Positions 34,093-44,445 of a DNA stretch of 64,000 bases are shown here, piece after piece. The stretch's first letter is position 1. Each line of letters starts with the position of its first letter. Made by a program: the position numbers and the translations under genes. The DNA is taken from the NCBI RefSeq assembly GCF_947495725.1, contig NZ_CANLZZ010000002.1, positions 761,315-825,314 on the forward strand. The letters run 5' to 3'. This stretch comes from an uncultured Lutibacter sp. Lineage in GTDB: Bacteria; Bacteroidota; Bacteroidia; Flavobacteriales; Flavobacteriaceae. A model generated the notes under the pieces. It ran no database searches. It saw only the letters and a list, made by a program, of their open reading frames with translations, and was not told the DNA's origin.

Positions 34093-36084
34093 TTGGGAGT
34101 AACTAAAAAAGGTATTTTAAATAAATTGTACGTGGTGTGTTTTTGCATTGCGCTTTTTTTAGTTGCAATAATTTTAAGACTTACTAATATTCAATTTTCT
34201 GAAGGAGATAAATATAGAAATCTTTCTGAAAAATTAACTTTAAGGAATGACACCATATATGCAAATAGAGGTAGTGTTTTTGCGGCGGACGGTAGTTTAT
34301 TGGCTACTTCAATGTCTCAATATGAAATTCGAATGGATGCTTATACTGTTGATGGTGAAGTTTTTGAGAAGAATATAAGAAGTTTATCCAATGAGTTAGC
34401 AAAAATGCTAGGTAATTCTAGTGCAGCTTGGGAGCGCAAAATTAGAAAAGCAAGAAATTCAAAAAATAGGTATTTGTTTATTGCCAGGAAATTGGGGTAT
34501 TCTGAGTATATAAAAATAAAAAGTTTTCCAATTTTTAATTTGGGAATGTATAAAGGTGGTTTTATTGCGGAGCAGTCTACAGTTAGAGCGCATCCATTAG
34601 GAAAGGTTGCAGAAAGAACTATTGGCTATGATGATTATAGAGGTGCTCCTGGAATTGAAGGTGCTTATAGAAAATTTTTGATAGGGAAGAATGGGTTAAG
34701 AATGAAGCAAAAAATTGCAAAAGGACAATGGAAACCTATTAATGATAGAAATGAAAAAGAGCCAATCAATGGTAAAGATATTGTTACTACAATTGATGTT
34801 AATATACAAGATATAGCTCATCATTCGTTATTGAGACAGTTAGAATATTACAACGCCGAGCACGGTTGCGTTGTTGTTATGGAAACTAAAACGGGTGAGA
34901 TTAAGGCTATTTCAAACTTAGGAAGAAGCAGCGAGGGAAAGTATTACGAAAAACGAAATTATGCTGTATATGAATCTCACGAACCGGGTTCAGCATTTAA
35001 ATTAATGTCTATGGTTGCAGCTTTGGAGGCTAAAGTAATTGATACAAGTACTATTGTAGATACAGGTAATGGAAGGTATAGGTTGTATGGAAGGTATATT
35101 AATGATTCTAAGAGAGGTGGTTATGGTAAAATTTCAGCTGCAAGAGCTTTGGAGGTGTCTTCAAATATTGCTTTTGCGCGGTTAATAGAAGAAAATTTTG
35201 GCGAAAAACCAGAGAGATTTATTAATTCATTGTATGCAATGAATTTAAATGAGAAATTAGGTTTGCCAATAAAAGGAGAGGGAGAGCCATTGATTCCAGG
35301 CCCTAATCATAGTTTATGGAGTAAAAATGCATTGCCTTCTATTGCGTATGGATATAATTTAAAATTAACTCCGTTGCAAACCTTAACTTTTTATAACGCT
35401 ATTGCAAATAATGGTGAAATGGTTAAGCCAAGATTTGTTAAAGAAATTAGATCGTGGAATAAACATGTTAAATCTTTTGATAAAGAAGTTATCAATAAGT
35501 CTATTTGCTCAAAAGAGACTGTTAGTAAGATACAAGAGATTTTAAAAAATGTTGTTTATAGGGGTACTGGTAGAAAGTTGTATTCAGAAGATTTTTCAAT
35601 GGCAGGTAAAACAGGGACAGCACGTGTTGAGTATGGAAATTATTCCGAATGGCTTAAAGATAAAAAATACATTTCATCGTTTACTGGATATTTTCCTGCT
35701 GAAAGCCCTAAGTATTCTTGCATTGTGGTGATTCATAAACCAGATACCAAAACTGGATTTTATGGTGCAGATGTTTCTGGACCTGTTTTTAAAGATATAG
35801 CTCAGAAAATATATTCAAACAATCATATAATTAATAAGATTGATAACGTTGCGCCTAATTTTGAAAGTGTAAAATCAAACTTTGAGGCATATTATGCAAA
35901 ATCTAATAAAGAATTTAATTCAATCCCAAATGTAAAAGGAATGGCGGCTATGGACGCCATTTCTTTACTTGAAAATATGGGTTTAAAAGTCAATTTTTCA
36001 GGAGTTGGAAAAGTGGTAGAACAATCTCAAAAAGAGGGTGAAAAATTAGTAAAAGGATCAACAATAGTAATAAAGTTATCTTAA
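34093..36084 (+). CDS. ftsI: Division transpeptidase PBP3 with PASTA domain, TTG start
   Basis: FtsI cross-links septal peptidoglycan. The start is TTG at 34093, 4 bases after ftsL. After one N-terminal membrane anchor (about 11-30) comes the PBP dimerisation domain, then the transpeptidase with S300-A-F-K303 (SxxK), a SSN motif in EVSSNIAFA and K506-T-G. A C-terminal PASTA domain (about 610-663, NVKGMAAMDAISLLENMGL) is present, absent from E. coli FtsI but known in Bacteroidota. At 663 residues it is full length. murE follows with no gap. Confidence 0.94.
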   Translation: MGVTKKGILNKLYVVCFCIALFLVAIILRLTNIQFSEGDKYRNLSEKLTLRNDTIYANRGSVFAADGSLLATSMSQYEIRMDAYTVDGEVFEKNIRSLSNELAKMLGNSSAAWERKIRKARNSKNRYLFIARKLGYSEYIKIKSFPIFNLGMYKGGFIAEQSTVRAHPLGKVAERTIGYDDYRGAPGIEGAYRKFLIGKNGLRMKQKIAKGQWKPINDRNEKEPINGKDIVTTIDVNIQDIAHHSLLRQLEYYNAEHGCVVVMETKTGEIKAISNLGRSSEGKYYEKRNYAVYESHEPGSAFKLMSMVAALEAKVIDTSTIVDTGNGRYRLYGRYINDSKRGGYGKISAARALEVSSNIAFARLIEENFGEKPERFINSLYAMNLNEKLGLPIKGEGEPLIPGPNHSLWSKNALPSIAYGYNLKLTPLQTLTFYNAIANNGEMVKPRFVKEIRSWNKHVKSFDKEVINKSICSKETVSKIQEILKNVVYRGTGRKLYSEDFSMAGKTGTARVEYGNYSEWLKDKKYISSFTGYFPAESPKYSCIVVIHKPDTKTGFYGADVSGPVFKDIAQKIYSNNHIINKIDNVAPNFESVKSNFEAYYAKSNKEFNSIPNVKGMAAMDAISLLENMGLKVNFSGVGKVVEQSQKEGEKLVKGSTIVIKLS

Positions 36085-37548
36085 TTGAAAATAGTTAAAG
36101 ACATATTATATAAGGTTTCAATTAAAGCGGTGCACGGCAGCACGGATAGAGCTTTTAATGAAATCCAATTCGACTCTCGAAAGGTGGGTAACAATGATTT
36201 GTTTCTTGCTCAAAAAGGTGTTGTTTTTGATGGGCATAAATTTATTGAAAAGGCAATAGAGTTAGGTGCAAATACTATTGTTTGTGAAGTTTTACCTGAG
36301 AATATTAATAAAAACATAGTTTATATTCAAGTTAAAGATTCTGATGAAGCACTAGCTATTATGGCTTCTAATTTTTATGATAATCCTTCTGCTAATTTAA
36401 CATTGGTTGGGGTTACTGGTACAAATGGAAAAACTACAATTGCTACTTTATTATATAATTTATTTCAAAAAGCAGGATATAAAGTTGGTCTTTTGTCTAC
36501 AGTAAAAGTTTTAGTAGATAAATTACAATTTGAGGCCACACATACTACACCAAATTCGTTGGTTATTAATAGGTATTTAAAACAGATGGTAGAAACTGGT
36601 GTGGATTACTGTTTTATGGAGGTTAGTTCACATGGTATTCATCAAAAAAGAACTGAAGGATTAAAATTTAACGGAGGTGTCTTTACAAATTTAACACATG
36701 ACCATTTAGATTATCATAATTCTTTTAAGGAGTATAGAGACGTAAAAAAATCATTTTTTGATAATTTATCTAAAGATGCATTTGCGCTTGTAAATGTTGA
36801 TGATAAAAATGGTTCGGTTATGGTCCAAAACTCATCAGCCAAAAAGTATACATATGCTCAAAAAACAATGGCCGATTTTAAAGTTAGGATTCTTGAAAAT
36901 CAATTTTCTGGATTGCTATTAAGTATAAATAATAATGAAGTTTGGACAAAGCTTATAGGGAGTTTTAACGCATATAACTTGGTGGCAGTTTTTGGGGTTT
37001 CTCAAATTTTAGGATTGGAGGAAGTAGAAGCATTAAGAATTATAAGTGAGTTAGAGAATGTAAGTGGTAGGTTTCAACATTTTATTTCAGAAGAAGGTGT
37101 AACAGCAATAATTGATTATGCACATACACCAGACGCTTTAAAAAATGTGTTAGAAACAATAAATGATATTAGAACCGGAAACGAACAAGTTATTACCGTT
37201 GTGGGATGCGGTGGAGATCGAGATAAAGCTAAACGTCCTATTATGGGACGTATAGCATCTCAATTAAGTTCTCAAGTTGTATTTACTTCAGATAATCCTA
37301 GGTCTGAAGATCCTCAAGTGATATTAAATGAAATAGAAGTGGGAGTTGATGCTGAAAATTATAAGAAAACCCTAACAGTATTAGATAGAGAGCAAGCTAT
37401 AAAAACTGCTGCTAAACTAGCTAAAAGAGGTGATATTATTTTAATTGCTGGTAAAGGGCACGAAACATATCAAGAAGTAAAAGGAATTCGTTCAAATTTT
37501 GACGATTTTGAAAAGGTATCACAATTTTTAAATGCTATAGAAAAATAA
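36085..37548 (+). CDS. murE: UDP-MurNAc-tripeptide ligase (meso-diaminopimelate adding), TTG start
   Basis: MurE adds the third stem amino acid. The ATP loop is [10 protein letters not shown] (109-118), and DNPRSEDP (403-410) is the DNPRxEDP motif that specifies meso-diaminopimelate rather than lysine. The TTG start directly abuts the ftsI stop. The carbamylated-lysine region and HDHLDYH substrate motif are present. The 487 residues are standard. The peptidoglycan of this organism should therefore be meso-DAP type. Confidence 0.95.
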   Translation: MKIVKDILYKVSIKAVHGSTDRAFNEIQFDSRKVGNNDLFLAQKGVVFDGHKFIEKAIELGANTIVCEVLPENINKNIVYIQVKDSDEALAIMASNFYDNPSANLTLVGVTGTNGKTTIATLLYNLFQKAGYKVGLLSTVKVLVDKLQFEATHTTPNSLVINRYLKQMVETGVDYCFMEVSSHGIHQKRTEGLKFNGGVFTNLTHDHLDYHNSFKEYRDVKKSFFDNLSKDAFALVNVDDKNGSVMVQNSSAKKYTYAQKTMADFKVRILENQFSGLLLSINNNEVWTKLIGSFNAYNLVAVFGVSQILGLEEVEALRIISELENVSGRFQHFISEEGVTAIIDYAHTPDALKNVLETINDIRTGNEQVITVVGCGGDRDKAKRPIMGRIASQLSSQVVFTSDNPRSEDPQVILNEIEVGVDAENYKKTLTVLDREQAIKTAAKLAKRGDIILIAGKGHETYQEVKGIRSNFDDFEKVSQFLNAIEK

Positions 37549-37552
37549 AGAG

Positions 37553-38779
37553 ATGTTATATTATTTATTTGATTTTTTAGAAAGACAGTACGATTTAGCA
37601 GGAGCAGGATTGTTTCAGTATATCTCTTTTCGTTCAGCGTTGGCTTTTATTGGATCTTTGTTAATTTCTACTATATATGGAAAACAGATAATTAGTTTTT
37701 TACAGCGTAAGCAAGTTGGTGAGTCTGTAAGAGATTTAGGGTTAGATGGTCAAGTTGAAAAAGCAGGAACTCCTACAATGGGTGGAGTTATCATTATTCT
37801 GGCAACTTTAATTCCGGTATTATTATTATCTAAATTAGATAATGTTTATATCATAATTTTATTAGTTACAACAGTTTGGATGGGGGCTATTGGATTTGTA
37901 GATGATTATATAAAAATATTCAAGAAAAATAAAGATGGTTTAAAAGGAAGGTTTAAAGTGTTGGGTCAAGTAACTCTTGGATTGTTTGTAGGAGCTATGT
38001 TATTTTTTCATCCAGATGTAACAATGAAGGAAAAACTACCAGAAAAATTGCAATATGTTACAGAAGAAGGTGTTCCAGTTTTATTTGGAGAGGCTGAGAA
38101 ATCGACTAAAACAACCATTCCGTTTTTAAAAAATAACGAACTCGATTATGCAGCAGCTTTTGATTGGATTGGAGATGGTTTAAGAGATTATGCTTGGTTG
38201 TTATTTATACCAATTGTAATATTTATTATAACAGCGGTTTCAAATGGAGCAAATTTAACTGATGGAATAGATGGTTTGGCGGCTGGGACTTCAGCAATAA
38301 TTGTGCTCACTTTGGGGATTTTTGCTTGGGTGTCTGGAAATATCATTTTTGCAGATTATTTAGATGTTATGTATATACCAAACTCTGGAGAAATGACCAT
38401 TTTTATTGCGGGTTTTGTAGGTGCTTTAGTTGGGTTTTTATGGTATAATACGTATCCGGCACAAGTGTTTATGGGTGATACCGGAAGTTTAACAATAGGA
38501 GGAATAATTGCAGTATTGGCCATATCGGTTAGAAAAGAGTTGTTAATTCCAATTTTGGCAGGAATATTTTTAATTGAAAATTTATCTGTGATTATGCAAG
38601 TAAGTTATTTTAAATATACAAAAAAAAGATTTGGTGAAGGAAGGCGAATTTTTAAAATGTCACCGTTACATCATCATTATCAAAAATCGGGCTATCATGA
38701 GAGTAAAATTGTAACTCGATTTTGGATTGTTGGTATTATGTTGGCTGTGTTTACAATAGTAACATTAAAGTTGAGATAA
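37553..38779 (+). CDS. mraY: Phospho-MurNAc-pentapeptide transferase
   Basis: MraY transfers phospho-MurNAc-pentapeptide to undecaprenyl phosphate to make lipid I. It is a polytopic membrane protein of 408 residues with [29 protein letters not shown], the catalytic-region [24 protein letters not shown] and [10 protein letters not shown]. It is longer than the usual ~360 because of a hydrophilic insertion (about 150-205) between membrane helices, a feature I associate with Bacteroidota MraY. It lies between murE and murD with short gaps. Confidence 0.95.
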   Translation: MLYYLFDFLERQYDLAGAGLFQYISFRSALAFIGSLLISTIYGKQIISFLQRKQVGESVRDLGLDGQVEKAGTPTMGGVIIILATLIPVLLLSKLDNVYIIILLVTTVWMGAIGFVDDYIKIFKKNKDGLKGRFKVLGQVTLGLFVGAMLFFHPDVTMKEKLPEKLQYVTEEGVPVLFGEAEKSTKTTIPFLKNNELDYAAAFDWIGDGLRDYAWLLFIPIVIFIITAVSNGANLTDGIDGLAAGTSAIIVLTLGIFAWVSGNIIFADYLDVMYIPNSGEMTIFIAGFVGALVGFLWYNTYPAQVFMGDTGSLTIGGIIAVLAISVRKELLIPILAGIFLIENLSVIMQVSYFKYTKKRFGEGRRIFKMSPLHHHYQKSGYHESKIVTRFWIVGIMLAVFTIVTLKLR

Positions 38780-40111
38780 ATGAAGCTAGTTGTGCTTGGA
38801 GCGGGAGAAAGCGGTGTAGGAACTGCTATTTTGGGTAAACAAAAAGGATATAAAGTTTTTGTTTCGGATAAAGGTACAATTGCTGAAAAATATAAAAAAG
38901 TTCTTTTAAATAATAATATTTCTTTTGAAGAAGGAATACATACTGAAGCCAAAATATTTGATTCGGATGTGGTTATGAAAAGTCCAGGAATACCAGACAA
39001 AGCTCCTTTAATAGTTGAGTTAAAACAAAAAGGTATTCGAGTAATTTCAGAGATTGAGTTTGCATCTAAATATACGAACGGAATAATAGTAGGTATAACG
39101 GGTTCAAATGGTAAAACAACCACAACAATGTTGGTGAATCATATTCTAACTCAAGCCAATTTAAACGTTGGAATGGGAGGAAATATTGGAGAAAGTTTTG
39201 CAGAACAAGTTGCGGAACATCATTTTGATATTCATGTATTGGAACTGAGTAGTTTTCAATTAGATGGCATCGAAAAGTTTGCGCCACATATAGCGATAAT
39301 CACAAACATTTCTCCAGATCATTTGGATAGATATGAGTATAAGTATGAAAATTACATCAATTCTAAATTTAGAATAACCGAAAATCAGACAGAAAATGAT
39401 TTTTTGATTTATGATGCTGATGATGAAGAGATTATAAAATATTTGAGTAAAAATAAAGTGAAAGCGACTTTGCTGCCTTTTTCATTAACAAAAAAAGTAA
39501 AGCAAGGAGCCTATATAAAAGATAAAAACATAATAATAAAATATAAAAACGAAGAAACAATAATGGGTATATCAACTTTAGCATTAAAGGGTAAACATAA
39601 TACAAAAAATGCAATGGCAGCAGCCATGACTGCCTCGTTATTAAAGGTTAGAAAAGACTTAATTAGAGAAAGTTTGGAAGATTTTGAAGGTGCAGAACAT
39701 AGACTTGAACCTGTTTTGAAAATAAATGGTGTGCATTACATTAATGATTCGAAAGCGACAAATGTTAATGCAACATATTATGCACTTGATAGTGTAAAAA
39801 CTCCTACAGTTTGGATTGTAGGTGGTGTGGATAAAGGAAATGATTATTTGGATTTAATGCCAATGGTTAGAGAGAAAGTGAAAGCAATTATTTGTTTGGG
39901 TGTTGAAAATAAGAAAATAATTCAAACATTTAATAATGTAGTTGATCTAATTGTTGAAACAGCAGGAGCCGAAGAAGCTGTTAAGGTTGCGTATAAAATT
40001 GCTGAAAAAGGAGATACTGTTTTATTATCTCCAGCTTGTGCAAGTTTTGATTTATTTGAAAATTACGAAGATAGAGGTAATCAATTTAAAAAGGCTGTAA
40101 GAGAGCTATAA
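38780..40111 (+). CDS. murD: UDP-MurNAc-L-alanine:D-glutamate ligase
   Basis: MurD adds D-glutamate to UDP-MurNAc-L-Ala. It has an N-terminal Rossmann start (LVVLGAGESGVGTAILG), ATP loop GITGSNGKTTTTML, the ELSSFQLD stretch, NISPDHLDRY and the C-terminal DSKATN. The 443 residues match the family. Its ATG follows the mraY stop directly and ftsW follows without a gap. Confidence 0.95.
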   Translation: MKLVVLGAGESGVGTAILGKQKGYKVFVSDKGTIAEKYKKVLLNNNISFEEGIHTEAKIFDSDVVMKSPGIPDKAPLIVELKQKGIRVISEIEFASKYTNGIIVGITGSNGKTTTTMLVNHILTQANLNVGMGGNIGESFAEQVAEHHFDIHVLELSSFQLDGIEKFAPHIAIITNISPDHLDRYEYKYENYINSKFRITENQTENDFLIYDADDEEIIKYLSKNKVKATLLPFSLTKKVKQGAYIKDKNIIIKYKNEETIMGISTLALKGKHNTKNAMAAAMTASLLKVRKDLIRESLEDFEGAEHRLEPVLKINGVHYINDSKATNVNATYYALDSVKTPTVWIVGGVDKGNDYLDLMPMVREKVKAIICLGVENKKIIQTFNNVVDLIVETAGAEEAVKVAYKIAEKGDTVLLSPACASFDLFENYEDRGNQFKKAVREL

Positions 40112-41305
40112 ATGAAAAGTATATTAAAAAATATTGAAGGAGATCGCACTATTTGGGCTATTGTAGGATTTATGGCTATTTTGTCATTTATGCCTGTATA
40201 TAGTGCAAGTACAAATTTAGTGTATGTTGCAAATTCAGGAACAACAACATATCACCTAATTAAACATGTAGTGCTACTTTTTTTTGGTTTTTTAATTATA
40301 TACGGAGTTCATAAAATACCATATCGTTTTTTTAGTGGAGGATCGGTTTTAATGTTACCAATAGTAATTGTTTTATTAATTGTTACATTGGCTAAAGGAA
40401 CAACAATTGGAGGTGCCAACGCAAGTAGATGGATTCAGATTCCAATTATTGGAATCGGATTTCAAACATCTACATTGGCAGGCTTAGTGCTAATGGTTTA
40501 TGTTTCAAGATATTTAGCTAGAAATAAAGATAAAATAATAATTTTTAAAGAAAGTTTGTGGCAATTGTGGTTGCCCGTTGCGGTTACTTTAGCATTTATT
40601 TTACCAGCAAACTTTTCAACAACAGCCATAATATTTACTATGATTTTGTTGTTAACATTTATTGGTGGGTACCCATTTAAATACTTGGCTTCAATTTTAG
40701 GTTTAGGAATTGTTGCCTTGGCTTTGTTTATTCTAACAGCAAAAGCATTTCCTAACGTAATGCCAAACCGTGTTGATACTTGGATTAGTAGAATAGAAAA
40801 CTTTTCAGATAAAAATGCTGAAGAGGGCTATCAGGTAGAAAAAGCCAAAATAGCAATAGCAAGTGGAGGTTTGCAAGGACGTGGCCCAGGAAAAAGTGTT
40901 CAAAAAAACTTTTTACCGCAATCATCATCCGATTTTATTTTTGCAATTATAGTAGAAGAGTATGGATTAATATTTGGAGCACTAACAGTAATTTTAATGT
41001 ATTTTTTATTGCTATTTAGAATTTTAGTAGCTGCAAAAAAAGCAACAACAATATTTGCAACTTTACTAATAATTGGAGTTGGCTTACCTATTATTTTTCA
41101 AGCAATTATTAATATGGCTGTAGCGGTAAATTTATTTCCAGTAACTGGCCAAACATTGCCATTAATAAGTAGTGGAGGAACATCCATTTGGATGACATGT
41201 TTTGCAATAGGAATTATTTTAAGTGTAACAGCCGATAAAGAGAAAATTATAAATTCAGAAACTGAAGAAAATCCTTTAGATATTTTACATGAAGCAATCG
41301 ATTAA
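40112..41305 (+). CDS. ftsW: FtsW, SEDS-family septal glycosyltransferase
   Basis: FtsW polymerises glycan at the septum together with FtsI. The 397-residue protein has about ten membrane segments and SEDS hallmarks: [34 protein letters not shown]-like cytoplasmic/periplasmic loop, EEYGL, and [17 protein letters not shown] near the end. Position between murD and murG confirms FtsW rather than RodA. It overlaps murG by 17 bases. Confidence 0.95.
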   Translation: MKSILKNIEGDRTIWAIVGFMAILSFMPVYSASTNLVYVANSGTTTYHLIKHVVLLFFGFLIIYGVHKIPYRFFSGGSVLMLPIVIVLLIVTLAKGTTIGGANASRWIQIPIIGIGFQTSTLAGLVLMVYVSRYLARNKDKIIIFKESLWQLWLPVAVTLAFILPANFSTTAIIFTMILLLTFIGGYPFKYLASILGLGIVALALFILTAKAFPNVMPNRVDTWISRIENFSDKNAEEGYQVEKAKIAIASGGLQGRGPGKSVQKNFLPQSSSDFIFAIIVEEYGLIFGALTVILMYFLLLFRILVAAKKATTIFATLLIIGVGLPIIFQAIINMAVAVNLFPVTGQTLPLISSGGTSIWMTCFAIGIILSVTADKEKIINSETEENPLDILHEAID

Positions 41306-42383
41306 CATAATATTGAGTGGTGGTGGTACCGGAGGTCACATTTATCCGGCTGTTTCAATAGCTAATGAGCTAAAGGAAAAATACCCTAATGCAAAATTTT
41401 TATTTGTTGGAGCTAAGGATAGAATGGAAATGGAGAAAGTACCGCAAGCTGGTTATGAAATAGAAGGTTTATGGATTTCTGGACTACAAAGAAAATTAAC
41501 ATTAAAAAACTTGGCCTTTCCATTTAAATTATTGAGTAGTTTGTGGAATGCTTTTAAAATTATAAAAAAGTTTAAACCAACTGTGGTAATTGGAACTGGT
41601 GGATTTGCAAGTGGACCAACACTTTATGCAGCAAGTATAAAGGGCGTAAAAACATTAATTCAGGAGCAAAATTCATATCCAGGAATTACAAATAAATTAC
41701 TTAGTAAAAAAGCCAATAAAATATGTGTTGCTTATGAAGGTCTTGAACGCTTTTTCCCATCGGATAAGATTATTAAAACAGGTAATCCAGTTCGTCAAGA
41801 TTTGTTAAAAGTCGATAATTTAAGAGACGAAGCTATTTCATTTTTTGGATTGAATTCAGCTAAAAAAACCTTAGTTATAATTGGAGGGAGTTTAGGAGCA
41901 CGTGCCGTTAATAATTTAATTGAAAAGCATATTAAATGGTTAGTTGAAAATGAAATTCAGGTTATTTGGCAAACGGGGAAATTATATTATGAAGAGTTTA
42001 AAAAATATGATGATTTAGAAGGTGTGAAAACATATGCTTTTTTAAATAGAATGGACTTAACTTATGCAGCTGCGGATATTTTAATAAGTAGAGCAGGAGC
42101 TAGTTCAATTTCCGAATTATGCATTGTTGGTAAACCAGTAATTTTTATTCCGTCGCCAAATGTTGCCGAAGATCACCAAACAAAAAATGCCTTATCTGTG
42201 GTAAATAAAAATGCGGCATTATTATTAAGGGAGTCGGAATTAGAAATGTTTAAAACTATGTTTTCTGAATTGATTAATGACGAAATTTTGAGCGAAAAAT
42301 TAAGTAAAAACATAAAGAAATTGGCGTTGCCAAATGCAACAAAGGATATTGTAAAAGAAATTGAAAAATTAATTATTAGTTAG
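41289..42383 (+). CDS. murG: Lipid II synthase (UDP-GlcNAc transferase)
   Basis: MurG adds GlcNAc to lipid I to form lipid II on the inner face of the membrane. The GT28-fold protein of 364 residues has [18 protein letters not shown] near the N-terminus, [14 protein letters not shown], and the donor-binding region [24 protein letters not shown]. The 17-base overlap with ftsW implies coupling. murC follows directly. Confidence 0.96.
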   Translation: MKQSINIILSGGGTGGHIYPAVSIANELKEKYPNAKFLFVGAKDRMEMEKVPQAGYEIEGLWISGLQRKLTLKNLAFPFKLLSSLWNAFKIIKKFKPTVVIGTGGFASGPTLYAASIKGVKTLIQEQNSYPGITNKLLSKKANKICVAYEGLERFFPSDKIIKTGNPVRQDLLKVDNLRDEAISFFGLNSAKKTLVIIGGSLGARAVNNLIEKHIKWLVENEIQVIWQTGKLYYEEFKKYDDLEGVKTYAFLNRMDLTYAAADILISRAGASSISELCIVGKPVIFIPSPNVAEDHQTKNALSVVNKNAALLLRESELEMFKTMFSELINDEILSEKLSKNIKKLALPNATKDIVKEIEKLIIS

Positions 42384-43730
42384 TTGAATTTAAATAATAT
42401 ACATAACGTTTATTTTGTTGGAGTCGGAGGAATCGGAATGAGTGCTATTGCCATTTATTTTAATAGTTGTGGGAAAAATGTCGCTGGATACGACAAAACA
42501 CCTAGCGAAATCACTACTAATTTACAAAACAAAGGGATTGTAATTCATTTTGAAGATTCAATAGATTTTATTCCCGAATCATTTAAAAATAAAGAACAAA
42601 CAATTGTTGTTTATACTCCAGCAATTCCAAACAACCATAAAGAGTTAAATTATTTTATAGATAATAATTTTAAAGTTCTAAAGCGTTCAGAAATTTTAGG
42701 CGAAATAACTAAAAATACAATTTGTTTAGCCGTTGCAGGAACTCATGGTAAAACAACTACATCAACAATTTTAGGGCATATTTTAAAAGAAGCCAATGTG
42801 AAATCAACTTCTTTTTTAGGAGGTATTTCTGAAAATTATAATTCAAATTTAATTCTTGGAGGTGATGAGGTTTCCGTTGTTGAAGCCGATGAATTTGATC
42901 GATCGTTTTTAAAGCTCTCTCCAAATATTGCTTGCATTACCTCAATGGATGCAGATCATTTGGATATTTACGGTGAGCATTCTGAATTAGAAAAATCATT
43001 TAAAGAATTTGCAAATAAAGTTTCAGACAAATTAATAGTAAAAAAAGGACTTCCAATTAAAGGGCAAACTTTTGGTTTGGAAGAAGGAGCCGATTTTGAC
43101 GCTTACAATATTAGAATAGAAAATGGAGCGTATATTTTTGATGTTAAAACACCTATTGAAGATTTTAAAAATGCGAAGATATATTTACCAGGAAAACATA
43201 ATGTGCTAAATGCGGTGGCAGCTTTGGCAATGGCAAATAGTTACGGTATAACATTACCTGTCATTGCTAAAGCTTTACTTTCATTTAAGGGAATAAAAAG
43301 ACGTTTTTCATATAAAATTAACACTCCAAATTTAGTTTTAATTGATGATTATGCGCATCATCCAACAGAAATAAATGCAGTAGTTGATTCTGTAAAAGAA
43401 ATGTACCCAAATAAAAAGGTTTTAGGTGTGTTTCAACCACATTTATATAGCAGAACAAGAGATTTTATTAATGACTTTGCTAAGAGTTTATCTAGGTTTA
43501 ATGAATTAATATTACTCGATATTTACCCTGCAAGAGAATTGCCAATAAAAGATGTTAATTCTAATTGGTTACTAGAGAAAATATCTATTAAAAATAAACA
43601 AATATCTTCTAAAGAAAATTTAGTAGAAAATATATTAAAATCGAAATCGGAAATTGTCGTTGTAATAGGAGCAGGTGACATTGGAGAAATGGTAGAATCA
43701 ATTAAAAATAGTTTAACAATTGAAAATTAA
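42384..43730 (+). CDS. murC: UDP-MurNAc:L-alanine ligase, TTG start
   Basis: MurC attaches L-Ala, the first peptide residue. Start is TTG at 42384, one base after murG's stop. It opens with FVGVGGIGMSAIAIYF, then AGTHGKTTTSTILGHIL (ATP loop), EADEFDRSFL, SMDADHLDIY and DDYAHHPTEI. The 448 residues are normal; the protein is not fused to Ddl. ftsQ begins within its last codons (11-base overlap), and no ddl gene is found here. Confidence 0.95.
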   Translation: MNLNNIHNVYFVGVGGIGMSAIAIYFNSCGKNVAGYDKTPSEITTNLQNKGIVIHFEDSIDFIPESFKNKEQTIVVYTPAIPNNHKELNYFIDNNFKVLKRSEILGEITKNTICLAVAGTHGKTTTSTILGHILKEANVKSTSFLGGISENYNSNLILGGDEVSVVEADEFDRSFLKLSPNIACITSMDADHLDIYGEHSELEKSFKEFANKVSDKLIVKKGLPIKGQTFGLEEGADFDAYNIRIENGAYIFDVKTPIEDFKNAKIYLPGKHNVLNAVAALAMANSYGITLPVIAKALLSFKGIKRRFSYKINTPNLVLIDDYAHHPTEINAVVDSVKEMYPNKKVLGVFQPHLYSRTRDFINDFAKSLSRFNELILLDIYPARELPIKDVNSNWLLEKISIKNKQISSKENLVENILKSKSEIVVVIGAGDIGEMVESIKNSLTIEN

Positions 43731-44442
43731 TTGGAATTACATAAAGGGCTTATTTCTACTGGGTTTAGTAGTGTTTTTATATGGGTTTGCTCATCATAAA
43801 CATAGTGGTAAAAAAGTAACGGATATTAACGTGGAATTTAAGCAAGGAGATAACCTTTTTATGAATTATGAAATGGTTAATAAATTGTTAATACAAAATG
43901 GAAAGTCGGTTAAAAATGAAGCAAAAACTGTTATAGATTTACAAAAACTGGAAAATAATGTGCGATCACATTCAATGGTGGAAAACGCATCGGTTTTTTT
44001 AACGGTTGATGGTTTGTTGAAAACTGTAATAAAACAACGAACTCCAATAGCAAGAGTCATATCTAATAATAGAAGTTATTATATTGATAAACAGGCAAAA
44101 AAAATGCCATTATCAAATAATCACTCGGCCAGAGTTATGTTAATTTCTGGAGATATTAATGATAATGATATTGCTCAAATTTATGTGTTGGTTTCAAAAA
44201 TTTTAAGCGATGATTTTTTGAAAAAACAAATAATTGGAGGTCGAAAAACAGCTAACAACGAGTATGTTTTAAGTATGCGAGTTGGAGAACAGGAAATTGA
44301 AATAGGCGAAATTGAGAATTTAGATTCAAAATTTAAAAACTTAAAAGCCTTTTTTAATAAAACCATGACAGATAAAACTATAGATAGTTATACATCAATA
44401 AATTTAAAATACAACAACCAGGTTGTTTGCACAAAAAAGTAA
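43720..44442 (+). CDS. ftsQ: FtsQ/DivIB-like division protein, TTG start
   Basis: FtsQ links early and late divisome components. The 240-residue protein has one N-terminal membrane segment (GLFLLGLVVFLYGFAHH, about 11-27) and a periplasmic part with the POTRA-like beginning TDINVEFKQGDNLFMNY. The start TTG at 43720 overlaps murC by 11 bases. Sequence similarity to enterobacterial FtsQ is low, so the assignment depends on topology and position before ftsA. Confidence 0.85.
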   Translation: MKINWNYIKGLFLLGLVVFLYGFAHHKHSGKKVTDINVEFKQGDNLFMNYEMVNKLLIQNGKSVKNEAKTVIDLQKLENNVRSHSMVENASVFLTVDGLLKTVIKQRTPIARVISNNRSYYIDKQAKKMPLSNNHSARVMLISGDINDNDIAQIYVLVSKILSDDFLKKQIIGGRKTANNEYVLSMRVGEQEIEIGEIENLDSKFKNLKAFFNKTMTDKTIDSYTSINLKYNNQVVCTKK

Positions 44443-44445
44443 GGT

